A DNA stretch of 64,000 nt, taken from assembly GCF_021729145.1 (NCBI RefSeq), contig NZ_JAJSLW010000004.1, positions 1 to 64,000 of the forward strand, given 5' to 3'. The stretch is from Membranihabitans maritimus (GTDB lineage: Bacteria > Bacteroidota > Bacteroidia > Chitinophagales > Saprospiraceae). Positions within the stretch are counted from its first letter, which is position 1. Every line of letters begins with the position of its first letter. Below the pieces are notes generated by a model. The model was not told the origin of the DNA and searched no databases. It saw only the letters and a list, made by a program, of their open reading frames with translations. Shown in pieces: positions 1 through 9,530 of this stretch. The translations under genes and the position numbers were made by a program.

Positions 1-71
1 CCTACCCTCATCAATTGTGCAGCCACAATGCTGCTTATCAACTATTCATAATCTGCATCGTTTCGTGACAC

Positions 72-1493
72 TCAATAACCTGGGTTTTGCGAAAGGCTAG
101 AATTAATGTTTATTTCTCTTTGAGGAATAGGTAGAAGTAACTCATGGTTTTCAACCGAAAAACCCAAATTATTCTTTTCAAAGTAATCGTTCATGACTTT
201 TTCTAATTGGTTAGTTCGTTTTAAATCAAACCATCGATGTCCTTCTAAAAAAAACTCCACTCTCCTTTCCTTTAAAATCATTTCTGAAAGATTGATATTA
301 TTTGCATCATTAAATCCCTCTAACCCTGCTCTCTTTCTAACTTGATTAAGGTATTCCATCGATTCATCAATTCTTCCTAATTTATCCAATACCTCCGCAT
401 ACATTAAAATAACATCAGCGTATCGCAATGATGTAAAGTTAATACCACCATCTCCGATTATTCCAGATGAAAAGTCTACAAATTTCACCCCATATAAACT
501 TTTCTCGTAAGTACCATCAATTAATAGGACAGAATCATTAATTGACTTCCTCCTCCTATCACCGGTTTCGTAAATTTCAAACATATCTTCAGTAGGGACA
601 ATTGCACCGCCCCCTACCATGTTTCCAGGGAATATTGCCATATTAAATATAGCAGGTGTGAAAGTGGTTGAAAAATTATTGCCTTCTCCTAAATTTCCCG
701 AGAGATATGGTATTTCAAAAATAGACTCTTCATTATTTTCATTTCCATTTGTGAAATTTGAAAAGTAATCTTCCTGCAATGAATACGTTCCTGATAAAAT
801 AACTTCATTAAGAAGTTTTTCCGACTCAGAATACTCTTCAATCGTCAAATAGACTTTCGCCAATAACGTACAAGCAGCATTTTTTGAAGCTCTTACCTTA
901 TTATTTCCATTAAGAAGTAATTCTTTAGCCTTAACTAAATCATCGGTTATTAGTTGATAAACTTCATCAATAGGTTTTCGATTCATATTAAATTCAAAAA
1001 TTTCATCTGGGCTCCTAAACGATCGTCCAACAATAGGTAAATCTCCAAAAAATTGAACGAGTAAAAAATAGTTATACGCCCTCAAAAAAAGTGCCTCCCC
1101 CTTGAATTTATTTTTGTCATTTTCTGAAATATTTGAATCGCTAACTCTCGATAGAATATTATTACATCTCGATATAGTAGTAAAACAGTTTGTCCAAATT
1201 CCTTCAATAATTTCATTTGAAAAAGTAAAACTATATTCGTCGCATTCTCTTTGTGAAATTGATGGCCCTGTCCATTGAATCATCGCATTATCTGTAGTTA
1301 GTTCAGATAAGTGGAGAATTCCTCCATTATGCAACGATTGCAATCCTGAATAACAGCCTATAATTGCAGCTTCAAAATCTCCTGAATTTTCATAAAAAAT
1401 TCCCTCATTTATTTCAGATTCGGGATTTATCTCCAAAAAATCGTTACATGACAAGAGAAAAAAACTTAAAAAAGTACTGAGTAATAATCTCAT
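72..1493 (-). CDS. SusD/RagB-type surface glycan-binding lipoprotein (module A)
   Basis: A 473-residue SusD/RagB family protein, the surface lipoprotein that caps a SusC transporter and binds oligosaccharides. The N-terminus is a short lipoprotein signal ending in LLSC (lipidated Cys16), followed by NDFLEINPESEI, the typical SusD mature start. TPR-like helices with the RAYNYF and LLAKVYL segments follow, and the C-terminal half contains ERRVEFFLEGHRWFDLKR, a hallmark of the classical SusD C-terminal domain (PF07980 type). It lies 13 bp downstream of the SusC gene, so the two are surely co-transcribed. It differs in type from the two SusD-like-2 proteins of modules B and C. The substrate cannot be told, since no enzyme gene adjoins this module inside the window. 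Confidence 0.95.
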   Translation of the reverse strand: MRLLLSTFLSFFLLSCNDFLEINPESEINEGIFYENSGDFEAAIIGCYSGLQSLHNGGILHLSELTTDNAMIQWTGPSISQRECDEYSFTFSNEIIEGIWTNCFTTISRCNNILSRVSDSNISENDKNKFKGEALFLRAYNYFLLVQFFGDLPIVGRSFRSPDEIFEFNMNRKPIDEVYQLITDDLVKAKELLLNGNNKVRASKNAACTLLAKVYLTIEEYSESEKLLNEVILSGTYSLQEDYFSNFTNGNENNEESIFEIPYLSGNLGEGNNFSTTFTPAIFNMAIFPGNMVGGGAIVPTEDMFEIYETGDRRRKSINDSVLLIDGTYEKSLYGVKFVDFSSGIIGDGGINFTSLRYADVILMYAEVLDKLGRIDESMEYLNQVRKRAGLEGFNDANNINLSEMILKERRVEFFLEGHRWFDLKRTNQLEKVMNDYFEKNNLGFSVENHELLLPIPQREININSSLSQNPGY

Positions 1494-1506
1494 AATAATT
1501 TATTAT

Positions 1507-4500
1507 TTATAATGAAAGATTCATACCAAAAGTTATCGTTCTCGACAACGGGTAGGACAAATAATCTAATCCTGTACTTACTACATTATTTCCCGCTGTA
1601 CTTGATTCAGGATTGAACCCGGGGTAATCACTAAAAGTAAATGGATTTGATAAATTCAGAAAAAGTGAAAGACCGTTAACATTCCAATTATGTGTTATGT
1701 GGTCCTCTAATTTATATGAAAAATTTATATTCTTTATCCGTACAAAGGAAGCATCAAATAGGAAATGTGTCGAATTGCCTCCTGTAGCTCCGAAAGCATA
1801 GTTATTTCTAATAGCTCTTGGTATTACCCCCTCTCCAGGCTCTGAAACTGACTTCCATCGATTATCTGAAATCTTTAATTGATTTTGAACACCTGCTGAA
1901 TTCATAATCAGAGATCCAGCTTGGAAATATGAATGACCTCCATGCGAACCAAATATCGAAATTGAAAGTCCAAAATTATGATAATTGAACTTACTTTCTA
2001 ATCCCCATGTATAGTCCGGCCAAGGACTTCCAACATATGTTCTGTCTCCTTGATCAATTTTCCCATCATTATTCACATCTTCAAATTTAAGATCACCCGG
2101 TTGTGTCAACGGATGTTGGACAGCAGATTCTTGAATTTCTGATTCATCCTGAAAAATGCCAAGTTTTTTTAATAAATAAAAGCTGGAAATTGGGTAACCA
2201 ACCTCTGTTATTTGAAAGCTTGAGTTTGAAATTCTACTATTACTGGTAGATAATTTTAACACCTTATTTTTATTAGCACTAAAAGTAAGTGTATTGTTCC
2301 ATTGGAAGTTTGTCTTATCAATGACTAAAAGATCTAACCCCAATTCTAATCCTTTATTTTCAATGTCTCCTATATTTTGTATTGCATTTTGAAAGCCTGA
2401 TGCTGAAGGTAATTGAACGGCCAGTAACAGATTCGTTTTATAGTCTCTATATAAATCCAGAATCATTGAAATTCGATTCTTCAAAATACCAAATTCTAAC
2501 CCTAAATTCATTTGTCGAGAAACCTCCCAAGTTAAGTTATCATTACTAAGACTGCTTGGAACTAAACCAGAATTGATACTACCATTGGAAACATAATTTA
2601 CATTTGTTAACCTTCCTATATGCTCATAATTTCCTATTTGGTTATTTCCCGACACACCATAACTTAGTCTTAGTTTTAGCTTTGATATGATATCAATTTC
2701 TTCAAAAAAAGATTCTTCAGAAATATTGTAACCTATCGAAAATGAGGGGAATGTTCCCCACTTGTTGTTAGCTCCAAATCTAGAACTACCATCTCTTCTC
2801 AATGTAGCAGTAAATAAATATTTACTATCATATGAATAGTTTAACCTAGAAATAAATGACAATAGACTCCATTCGCTAATAGTATAGCTTCCAGAATTAA
2901 CAATTCCAGCAGATATATAAGGGACATACTCAGTCGCAAATTCTCCAGCTCCAGCTGACAACACATCGTATTTATTTTTTTGGATACTAAAGCCCACAAT
3001 TGCATCTATAAAATGTCTCTCATCATATACTTTATTATAGGTTAAAGTGTTTTCATTTAACCAATTCACACTTTCACTTTTAGTAGTACCAGCATTTGCG
3101 GGATAATCTAATGTAGTTCCTCTTGGAACAGCAGATGATCTCCAAAGCTTTATAGTTTTAGCTCTAGAGTTAATGCCAATACTGCTTTTAAATTGTAGAT
3201 TTTCGGATAACTGAATTTTCAAATTATTATTGGTAATGATATCAAAGTTCTTTCTTCGATCAGAAAATCCATCTATGACAGCTAAAGGATTTGCTAACCA
3301 CCCTAATCCATCAGAGACATCACTCACATTGAAGTAGTAATTTCCCTCATCATCATAAATAGGAATTGTTGGGCTAGCAGCTAGTGCCATAGCAACAACG
3401 CCTCCAAATGCATAGTGTCCCTCCGCATTTGCAAATCTTCCACTACCTATTGAGCCAAGTGTAGAAGAGCCTAAACTTAACCAATCACTTAATTTAGTAT
3501 CTAAATTAATTCGAAGATTATATCGATTATAATTGGAAGATTTAATAATACCATCTTGCGAAAATAAACCTGTAGATATAAAATATTTTGTTTTTTCAGT
3601 ACCTCCTCTAGCAGATACTTGCAATTCTTTTACTGGTGCCCTCCGAAAAATCACATCTTGCCAATCTGTATTAATATCAATTGATTCTGGATTTCTAAAC
3701 TCTGGTCTCACCTTAGTAGCTCCAGACCGTACTTCATTCGGATCATTTTTTGAGCCACCAGCAAACTCCCAAGCATTGTCTCGACCATCTGCCACAAATT
3801 CAGCATATTCTTGTGCATTCATCATCTCCATTTTACTACTTACTTCTTGGACTCCATATGAAGCATTCACAGTAATGCTTGATTCATTATACCTTCCTCT
3901 TTTTGTAGTAATTAAAACCACACCGTTTGCACCTCTAGAACCATATATTGCTGTGGCAGAAGCATCTTTTAAAATCTCTATTGATTCAATATCAGCTGGA
4001 TTCAATAGAGATAGCGGGTTAATTCTACTACTAGAATTACTAGCTATACCGGAAGATGAAAAGTTGCTTGAACCATAGGAACTCAAATCCGAACTTTCAT
4101 TCTCATAACTAACAGGAAATCCATCAACAACATATAATGGTTGATTTCCACCCGTAATTGAACTAATACCTCGAATAATTATATTTACATTTCCACCACC
4201 AGGAGAACCTGAAGTTTGATTTATCTGGACACCAGGTACTTTGCCTTGAATCATTTGATCAAAGCTAGCTGTTGAAGGTTCATTTAATTCACTTGCACCA
4301 ATACTACTCACCGCCCCTGTCAAATCACTTCTCTTCTGAGTTCCATACCCCACTACCACCACTTCATCCAATGTCTGCGAATCTTCCAGTAATGTAATTG
4401 TTAAATCCGTATCATCAGATATTTCAACTTCCTGTGTTTGATATCCAATATAAGAAAACACCAGAATATTTCCTTCCTCCAAATCTTCAACGGTAAAATT

Positions 4501-5067
4501 ACCGTCAAAATCCGTAGCGGTTCCTTTGTTTGTTCCTTTTACCTGTACATTCACACCGATTAAAGGCTCGCCTTCAGAGTCCATTACTGTGCCCGAAGCA
4601 TCTAAAAGTGGTACTTCTACTTTTATCGAAGGAGTTTCATCCATTGTCAATTTTATTGATTCTTCATTTATTTTGCTCAATATTATACTATTTTCATCCG
4701 AAAAAGTATAGTCAAACCCTCGATCCTGAAGACTCAGATTCAACAATTGATCAACGGGCACTTTCCCTTTTTTCAGTTCCACTTTAGGTAATCCTTCAAA
4801 TAAATCTGCGCGATATATAAAAGTATTATCCGTCTGCTTTTTGATCATGTCAAAGATCTCCTCGATTGATAGGGAAGTATCAGAATTGACAGTGATCATT
4901 GAATTTTGAGAAATTCCCACAATGGGTAATAAAGCTAAAGCTAATAATTCCGGCAAAAGCCATTTTCTCGAACTCCAAACCTCCATTTTCCGGTGTATTA
5001 TCCGGAAGAGTAAATAAGTAAACCTATTTTCCATATCTTCGTATTTATTAATTTGATTAATACTCAA
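1507..5067 (-). CDS. SusC/RagA TonB-dependent outer-membrane transporter with STN domain (module A)
   Basis: An 1186-residue SusC/RagA transporter that imports oligosaccharides across the outer membrane using TonB energy. In order there are a hydrophobic signal segment (about residues 38-52), an STN/secretin-TonB short domain (about 60-130) that signals to FecR, a carboxypeptidase-regulatory-like domain (about 158-230, with GEPLIGVNVQVKGT), the TonB-box-like DEVVVVGYGTQKR, a plug with DASATAIYGSRGANGVVLITTK, and a long beta-barrel. The first Met may not be the start: Met12 (at 5034, MENRFTYLLF) precedes the same signal region and is equally plausible. Unlike module B, 270 bp separate it from FecR, and a promoter-like sequence lies at the end of the FecR gene. 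The STN domain with the nearby FecR and ECF sigma marks trans-envelope regulation. Confidence 0.96.
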   Translation of the reverse strand: MSINQINKYEDMENRFTYLLFRIIHRKMEVWSSRKWLLPELLALALLPIVGISQNSMITVNSDTSLSIEEIFDMIKKQTDNTFIYRADLFEGLPKVELKKGKVPVDQLLNLSLQDRGFDYTFSDENSIILSKINEESIKLTMDETPSIKVEVPLLDASGTVMDSEGEPLIGVNVQVKGTNKGTATDFDGNFTVEDLEEGNILVFSYIGYQTQEVEISDDTDLTITLLEDSQTLDEVVVVGYGTQKRSDLTGAVSSIGASELNEPSTASFDQMIQGKVPGVQINQTSGSPGGGNVNIIIRGISSITGGNQPLYVVDGFPVSYENESSDLSSYGSSNFSSSGIASNSSSRINPLSLLNPADIESIEILKDASATAIYGSRGANGVVLITTKRGRYNESSITVNASYGVQEVSSKMEMMNAQEYAEFVADGRDNAWEFAGGSKNDPNEVRSGATKVRPEFRNPESIDINTDWQDVIFRRAPVKELQVSARGGTEKTKYFISTGLFSQDGIIKSSNYNRYNLRINLDTKLSDWLSLGSSTLGSIGSGRFANAEGHYAFGGVVAMALAASPTIPIYDDEGNYYFNVSDVSDGLGWLANPLAVIDGFSDRRKNFDIITNNNLKIQLSENLQFKSSIGINSRAKTIKLWRSSAVPRGTTLDYPANAGTTKSESVNWLNENTLTYNKVYDERHFIDAIVGFSIQKNKYDVLSAGAGEFATEYVPYISAGIVNSGSYTISEWSLLSFISRLNYSYDSKYLFTATLRRDGSSRFGANNKWGTFPSFSIGYNISEESFFEEIDIISKLKLRLSYGVSGNNQIGNYEHIGRLTNVNYVSNGSINSGLVPSSLSNDNLTWEVSRQMNLGLEFGILKNRISMILDLYRDYKTNLLLAVQLPSASGFQNAIQNIGDIENKGLELGLDLLVIDKTNFQWNNTLTFSANKNKVLKLSTSNSRISNSSFQITEVGYPISSFYLLKKLGIFQDESEIQESAVQHPLTQPGDLKFEDVNNDGKIDQGDRTYVGSPWPDYTWGLESKFNYHNFGLSISIFGSHGGHSYFQAGSLIMNSAGVQNQLKISDNRWKSVSEPGEGVIPRAIRNNYAFGATGGNSTHFLFDASFVRIKNINFSYKLEDHITHNWNVNGLSLFLNLSNPFTFSDYPGFNPESSTAGNNVVSTGLDYLSYPLSRTITFGMNLSL

Positions 5068-5264
5068 TTTTCAGGGTAATACTTTGCATGGTTAGAGATC
5101 AAAGTGTTACCTTTTTTCCTATTTTCTACACTTTTGCAACTTATACTTCTTCCACCTCCAACCCTCACCATCGGGGGACATCAACCTGTCTTCGATAAAA
5201 ACTTTATCTATCAACATCTAATACATTTTTGATCTTTCAGTTCTTACTTGCTGCTCGTAAATTT

Positions 5265-5297
5265 CCCCCGCTGGCGGAGGTACCCAAAGGGCGGGGG
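5265..5297. repeat. GC-rich palindromic repeat in the SusC leader
   Basis: CCCCCGCTGGCGGAGG, followed by GGGCGGGGG, stands out in an AT-rich intergenic stretch. The same core in the opposite orientation (CCCCCGCCAGCGGGGG) lies at 18613-18628, also followed by a G-rich run, so this looks like a dispersed REP-like element. It sits in the putative untranslated leader of the SusC gene. Confidence 0.5.
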
Positions 5298-5313
5298 TAG
5301 ATCTTTTTGCAAA

Positions 5314-5346
5314 CAAAAGTATTCTTTTTACCCCGATCTACTTCAA
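5314..5346 (-). promoter_or_regulatory. Putative promoter for the module A SusC gene
   Basis: On the minus strand TACTTTTG (5314-5321) matches the Bacteroidota -7 consensus TAnnTTTG exactly. A TTG lies 22 nt upstream at about 5344-5346, a spacing close to the usual one. The -33 part overlaps the end of the FecR gene. It would give SusC its own transcript with a leader of about 240-270 nt. This is a motif match only. Confidence 0.4.
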
Positions 5347-6528
5347 GACCACAGTCTTACCATTTATCTCATAATCGATACCATTCGAACCGGATATAAT
5401 CGACAATATATTATCTATTTGCTGCCTTTTATTAAACACTCCGGTAAACCGTACTTTCTCTATTTCCTTATTCTCAAATTCTATTTCCACATCATACCAC
5501 CGAGACAACACTTTCATAATCTCTCCCAACGTCTCTTTTTCAAACCCGAAATCCCCTTTTCTCCAGGCAATTTCATTATACACATCAATGGATTGTACGT
5601 TAATGCCTGAATTCCCTTTGCGAATAATCGCCTGATCGTTGGGTTTCAGAAGCTGTTTTTGTCCCTCATATCGCAGTTCGATACTCCCCTCTACCAGGGT
5701 GCTGTAAATCTCTTCTTCATCTGCATACGCTTTCACATTGAATTGTGTACCCAATACAGTGATCTCCTGGTCTTTTGAAATCACTTCAAATGAAGCTCCT
5801 TTGTGATTTTCGGCGTGGGTTACATCAAAATAAGCTTCCCCATACAGCAACTCCACTTTCCGGGTATTTCCTTTTACAAATGTCACAGGGTACCGGATCC
5901 TCGAATCCGAATTCAACCAAACCTTCGTTCCATCTGATAACTGGAGAAAAAATTCCCCACCCCTCGGAATCGTCAATGTGTTGTATTTCACTTCCCCTTC
6001 TGCATTTATTCCTCCTCCAATACCCTTGAGATAGACCAATTCTTCCCCATTACTGCTCAGGTTTTCACGGTTAAGTGCATTACCCTTTTCCAACGTAACG
6101 TCAGAACCGTCTTCTAAGGTCAAAATCGCCTTATTACTTCCGATCTCGATATTGGATTCAATACCCAGTTCGGAATCGGCCATATTTCCGGATTCCTCAT
6201 CATTCGAATAATTGTTCAGGAAAACAAACAAAGCTATTAACAATAATGCAGACGCTGCCACACCAAACTTCCAATACTTCTTGCGACTTTTTCCTCTTCT
6301 TACACCCCGTTGTTTTACTGTAGACAGCATGGTCAATCCTAGTCTTTTCTCTATCCTGATCCAGGCTGATTCTTTGTCAATACTCCCTGGATCACGACGG
6401 TAGTTCTCTTTGACTTTTTTGAAATACACCCTGTGTCGCTGTGATTCATCATACCACTTGTCGAATAAGATCGATTCCTCCTTAGACAAGGTTCCCTTAA
6501 TTTTTTTTATAATTAATGCAAACTCCAC
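5338..6528 (-). CDS. FecR-family anti-sigma factor (module A)
   Basis: An inner-membrane anti-sigma regulator that holds the adjacent ECF sigma factor and relays a signal from the SusC STN domain. I place the start at a GTG at 6528 (protein begins VEFALIIKKIKGTLS; about 396 residues, normal for the family). The longer frame upstream has no family-like residues. A cytoplasmic anti-sigma region (SKEESILFDKWYDES) comes first, then one membrane helix (KFGVAASALLLIALFVFL), a periplasmic FecR domain (GGEFFLQLSDGTKVWLNSDS; GEAYFDVTH; VLGTQFNVKAY), and a C-terminal DUF4974/STN-like domain (GDFGFEKETLGEIMKVLSRWYDVEI). The sigma gene is 551 bp upstream, an unusually wide gap. Confidence 0.92.
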   Translation of the reverse strand: MEFALIIKKIKGTLSKEESILFDKWYDESQRHRVYFKKVKENYRRDPGSIDKESAWIRIEKRLGLTMLSTVKQRGVRRGKSRKKYWKFGVAASALLLIALFVFLNNYSNDEESGNMADSELGIESNIEIGSNKAILTLEDGSDVTLEKGNALNRENLSSNGEELVYLKGIGGGINAEGEVKYNTLTIPRGGEFFLQLSDGTKVWLNSDSRIRYPVTFVKGNTRKVELLYGEAYFDVTHAENHKGASFEVISKDQEITVLGTQFNVKAYADEEEIYSTLVEGSIELRYEGQKQLLKPNDQAIIRKGNSGINVQSIDVYNEIAWRKGDFGFEKETLGEIMKVLSRWYDVEIEFENKEIEKVRFTGVFNKRQQIDNILSIISGSNGIDYEINGKTVVLK

Positions 6529-7079
6529 AGAGATATATTCTTTATTACTATGACAACTCAAAATGTAAAAAGGGTGACAATGGATGGAATTTTTTTTTAA
6601 AAATCGATAATTTGTCCGTCTCTTAACAAAACATACGTGGCGGATCCTTTTTTGCGATCTCTTCCCTAACCCACGAAACTCTGTCGTGTAATCCATGGCA
6701 CAGTCCGGGTGGTCGTGCAGTCACCTAATAAAGTAAAAAACAAGTTAGCACCAACTTGGAAAAACACTACCAGAGAATAGTAGCTTGATACAGTAAAGTT
6801 TAAAGGTTTGGAAAACCTGTCTCAGCCGGTAGGTAGACTTCAATAAAACACCAAGATAATCAAGTATTGAATTGATTTCGAGTAAATAAATATTTCCAAA
6901 GTTTGTCAAGCCTTATCTCTAATGAATTTTGAAACAAAGTAGTAGATGAAACCCGGGATATAGAAGTACCTCTGAGGTTAACTTCTAAAATCTAACAGCA
7001 ATTACTGACAAAGAATGAATGAGTCCATTTTCTTAGTGGTTATTTTAACTGCTTGTGACTTTCTGAAGTAATTTTAATT
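6529..7079. other. Gene-free interval between ECF sigma and FecR genes, with three small stem-loops
   Basis: About 550 bp without a credible gene. It holds three consecutive short inverted repeats: CAAGTT/AACTTG (6741-6746, 6753-6758), CTAC/GTAG (6767-6770, 6780-6783) and AGGTTT/AAACCT (6804-6809, 6813-6818). At 6898-6912 lies AAAGTTTGTCAAGCC, whose complement GGCTTGACAAACTTT closely matches an element found twice upstream of the beta-helix gene near 62.9 kb. It could carry the FecR promoter or a small structured RNA; neither is shown. Confidence 0.45.
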
Positions 7080-7646
7080 TCAAAAACAATCTAAAAATCC
7101 CAAAACCAACACCGTGATCAACGATTCATTGATCTTAGCTTTGGCACGCTTTAGCTGGGTCTTGACTGTATTCACCGAAATGGCCAACTCCTCTGCAATC
7201 TCTTTATATTGGTAGTTTTTGAGGTATTTGAGCCGGAAGATTACCTGCATTTTATCAGGTAAAGTATCGACGATCTGTAGCACGGCGTTGTACATCTCCT
7301 CTTCCCTACTGACAAAAATTTGGTCTATTCCATATTCAATTTCTACAACCAAATCCGGATCTAACATACCACCTTCATCGGTAAGTTTTAGGGATTTTAG
7401 AAAATTAAGGCATCTATTTCTTACCATGCGGTAAACATAACTTTTTAGCGAAGTAGTAACACGGATTCTATCGGCATTTTCCCAAATGTATATGAATACC
7501 TCCTGCACTGTATCTTCACTGTAAGCTTTGTCATATAGATACTGATAGGCATATCGAACCAACTCTTCATAGAATTCGTCATAAAACGCTTTAAAGATTC
7601 TATGATCCTTTTTCCGTATACCCTTGATTATGATATTAGTTTCCAA
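7080..7646 (-). CDS. ECF-type RNA polymerase sigma factor (module A)
   Basis: A 188-residue sigma-70 family extracytoplasmic-function factor. Region 2 is clear (FKAFYDEFYEELVRYAYQYL, then EDTVQEVFIYIWENADRI, about residues 18-65), and region 4 lies near the C-terminus (PDKMQVIFRLKYLKNYQYKE, then a helix-turn-helix with ISVNTVKTQLKRAKAKI). It should be released by the FecR-like protein encoded downstream and drive this SusC/SusD pair. The C-terminal hydrophobic tail (ITVLVLGFLDCF) is usual for the Bacteroidota-specific branch. It is followed by a 551-bp gap before FecR, so the two may not share a transcript. Confidence 0.95.
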   Translation of the reverse strand: METNIIIKGIRKKDHRIFKAFYDEFYEELVRYAYQYLYDKAYSEDTVQEVFIYIWENADRIRVTTSLKSYVYRMVRNRCLNFLKSLKLTDEGGMLDPDLVVEIEYGIDQIFVSREEEMYNAVLQIVDTLPDKMQVIFRLKYLKNYQYKEIAEELAISVNTVKTQLKRAKAKINESLITVLVLGFLDCF

Positions 7647-7784
7647 ATCCTGTCTTCTTAACCGGGAATGTAAAATTGTAAATTATTTACAATAAAACCA
7701 AATATTTAATCTTATTGACAAGCTTTCAACACACTTTACAAGCAGTACACAGACAACAATAGCATATTGTTTTAAAAAATAGCG

Positions 7785-7828
7785 CAAAAAAAAACTCCTG
7801 CCCCAATAGAGAAACGGGAGCAGGAGTT
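7785..7828 (-). terminator. Rho-independent terminator after module B
   Basis: AACTCCTGC (7793-7801) and GCAGGAGTT (7820-7828) form a perfect 9-bp stem that can extend with CCC/GGG, and the A-run at 7785-7794 reads as a U-tract on the minus-strand transcript. It lies 28 bp past the SusD stop codon and ends the module B operon before the module A sigma gene. Confidence 0.9.
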
Positions 7829-7855
7829 AACAACTTCTAATTTTTTCCTTCTATT

Positions 7856-9520
7856 TTACCACGGTTTTCCCGTTCCTTGCAACAACCACATTCGGGAATA
7901 GTGATGGTCTTTGCTCTGACCTACAGGCACAAAGCCCGTTGCTTCTAATTTCTCAATGGCCGATTCGTAATTAACCAGGTAATTGGGATCTAAGTTAGGG
8001 GTCGGGTATATGTAACGGATGGGTATTGCATCTCCAAATTGTGTGATTTCACCTGTTTCCAATTCAGGGAAGCCAGTCCTTCGCCAATCAAACCAGGATT
8101 CGGGTTGCAACCATCCGGCAATCCATTTTTGTTCCATTACTCTTTCCAATTTATCTTCTGCCAATGACAGGTCAACATTTTCACTAGCATAATAATTATC
8201 GAAATTGAAACCAATTGCATCGCGGAATACCTTCCAGTCTTCCATGGATGCTTCTATACCCTCCCGATAATATGTTTCTGCATCGCCGGAGATTCCCATA
8301 TCACCTTTAAGCACAGCTTCTGCCAATAAAAAGTTCACTTCACTGTAGGTGATCAACTTAACATCCACCAATTCCTCTTTATTTAAGCGATAGCGATCGT
8401 GCAAAAATGAAATATGCGGATTTTTCTCCGGATCAAAGAATTCTTCGTCTTCACCAATATTATAGTTAATAGCCTCGATAGAAGGTAATCCTATCGGCAA
8501 ACCAACGTAAATAGAAGTATCTAAACCTTCTCCATCCGGTGGCATTAATGTTACTGTATATTGTTCACCATAAATATTTGTGACCACCGTGTCCCTGATT
8601 GTATTCACGTTGGAATCCCACTTTTTGAGTGCCGGGGAAACCCATCTTTCCAACCTAGGATCATTTATATTCCTGAGAGTTTCAATTAAAGTCAGGGATG
8701 CTTTTACAGAAAAATTAGGATTTGCAGAACGCAAAGATCCGCCCGGTGCAGAATTGTCTTCCGTAGTCCCTACATATTCCATTACTGCATTGTCATCATT
8801 ACTTTCAAAAGTATGGGCACTGGCAGATTGAAATTCAGAGGCTAGATCAATTTCCGAAACTTCCGACTTTTTATTATACAATCTCATCGCATATCTCATC
8901 CGCAATGAATTAGCAAATTTTCTCCATTGGTCAACGTTACCTCCATAGTAAATATCCGATGAAGCATTTATAGGATAATCCGCCGTTTGAGAATCTGACA
9001 AAATCTGATCAGCTTCCCTGAGGTCATTTAAAATGCCAATATATACAGATTTCTGATCGTCATACGATGGGAAAAAAACATCATTTGATGCCTCCAGGCT
9101 CTGAGAATATGGAATATCTCCATAGAGATCGGTTAACAAACCAAATACCAGTGACTTCATCACCAGGGCCACCCCCTGAAATGAAGGATTGTTTTCCTCA
9201 ACTGCATTATCATAAATAATCTGGTTATTTCTCAAAACATTATAATAACCGGACCAGGATTCATTATCCCAACCGTAAAAATTGGGACCGGTACTATTGA
9301 ATTCAGTCCCTCGCTGCGTATATTGCATCGCTCCACTAATATTGTAGTCATACCTTCCCTGACTTTCGTATAACTTGGCAGTTTCTGACAGTACATATGT
9401 CAGGATAAAATTAGAAGATACTTCTTCAGGGTTATTCGGACTGGTGTTGATTTCTTCAAAATCCTCACAAGCACTTGTCAAAAGTAAAATCGGGATTAAT
9501 ATATAATATAATAACTTCAT
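7856..9520 (-). CDS. SusD-like-2 surface lipoprotein (module B)
   Basis: A SusD/RagB nutrient-binding lipoprotein of the SusD-like-2 type (PF12771). I choose the ATG at 9520, giving MKLLYYILIPILLLTSAC as a lipoprotein signal with lipidated Cys18, rather than the upstream in-frame ATG at 9541, which would overlap the SusC stop. The mature protein starts EDFEEINTSPNNP and contains LYGDIPYSQS and SYDDQKSVYIGILNDLREAD, both diagnostic of this subfamily, and later WFDWRRTGFPEL. Length is about 554 residues. It is the last gene of the sigma-FecR-SusC-SusD row and is followed by a strong terminator. The subfamily does not predict the ligand. Confidence 0.95.
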   Translation of the reverse strand: MKLLYYILIPILLLTSACEDFEEINTSPNNPEEVSSNFILTYVLSETAKLYESQGRYDYNISGAMQYTQRGTEFNSTGPNFYGWDNESWSGYYNVLRNNQIIYDNAVEENNPSFQGVALVMKSLVFGLLTDLYGDIPYSQSLEASNDVFFPSYDDQKSVYIGILNDLREADQILSDSQTADYPINASSDIYYGGNVDQWRKFANSLRMRYAMRLYNKKSEVSEIDLASEFQSASAHTFESNDDNAVMEYVGTTEDNSAPGGSLRSANPNFSVKASLTLIETLRNINDPRLERWVSPALKKWDSNVNTIRDTVVTNIYGEQYTVTLMPPDGEGLDTSIYVGLPIGLPSIEAINYNIGEDEEFFDPEKNPHISFLHDRYRLNKEELVDVKLITYSEVNFLLAEAVLKGDMGISGDAETYYREGIEASMEDWKVFRDAIGFNFDNYYASENVDLSLAEDKLERVMEQKWIAGWLQPESWFDWRRTGFPELETGEITQFGDAIPIRYIYPTPNLDPNYLVNYESAIEKLEATGFVPVGQSKDHHYSRMWLLQGTGKPW

Positions 9521-9530
9521 GATTTTCAGA

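Noticed and set aside
1-71. Possible start of a further minus-strand gene (ATG at 11-9)
   Set aside because: Only three codons are inside the window, so nothing supports it.
3533-4078. 181-codon plus-strand open frame
   Set aside because: It is the complement of the SusC plug and barrel region and encodes no known motif.
6529-6696. N-terminal extension of the module A FecR reading frame to 6696
   Set aside because: Residues of this stretch (Arg/His/Cys-rich) do not resemble FecR proteins, and a GTG at 6528 gives a normal-length protein beginning with a typical anti-sigma helix.
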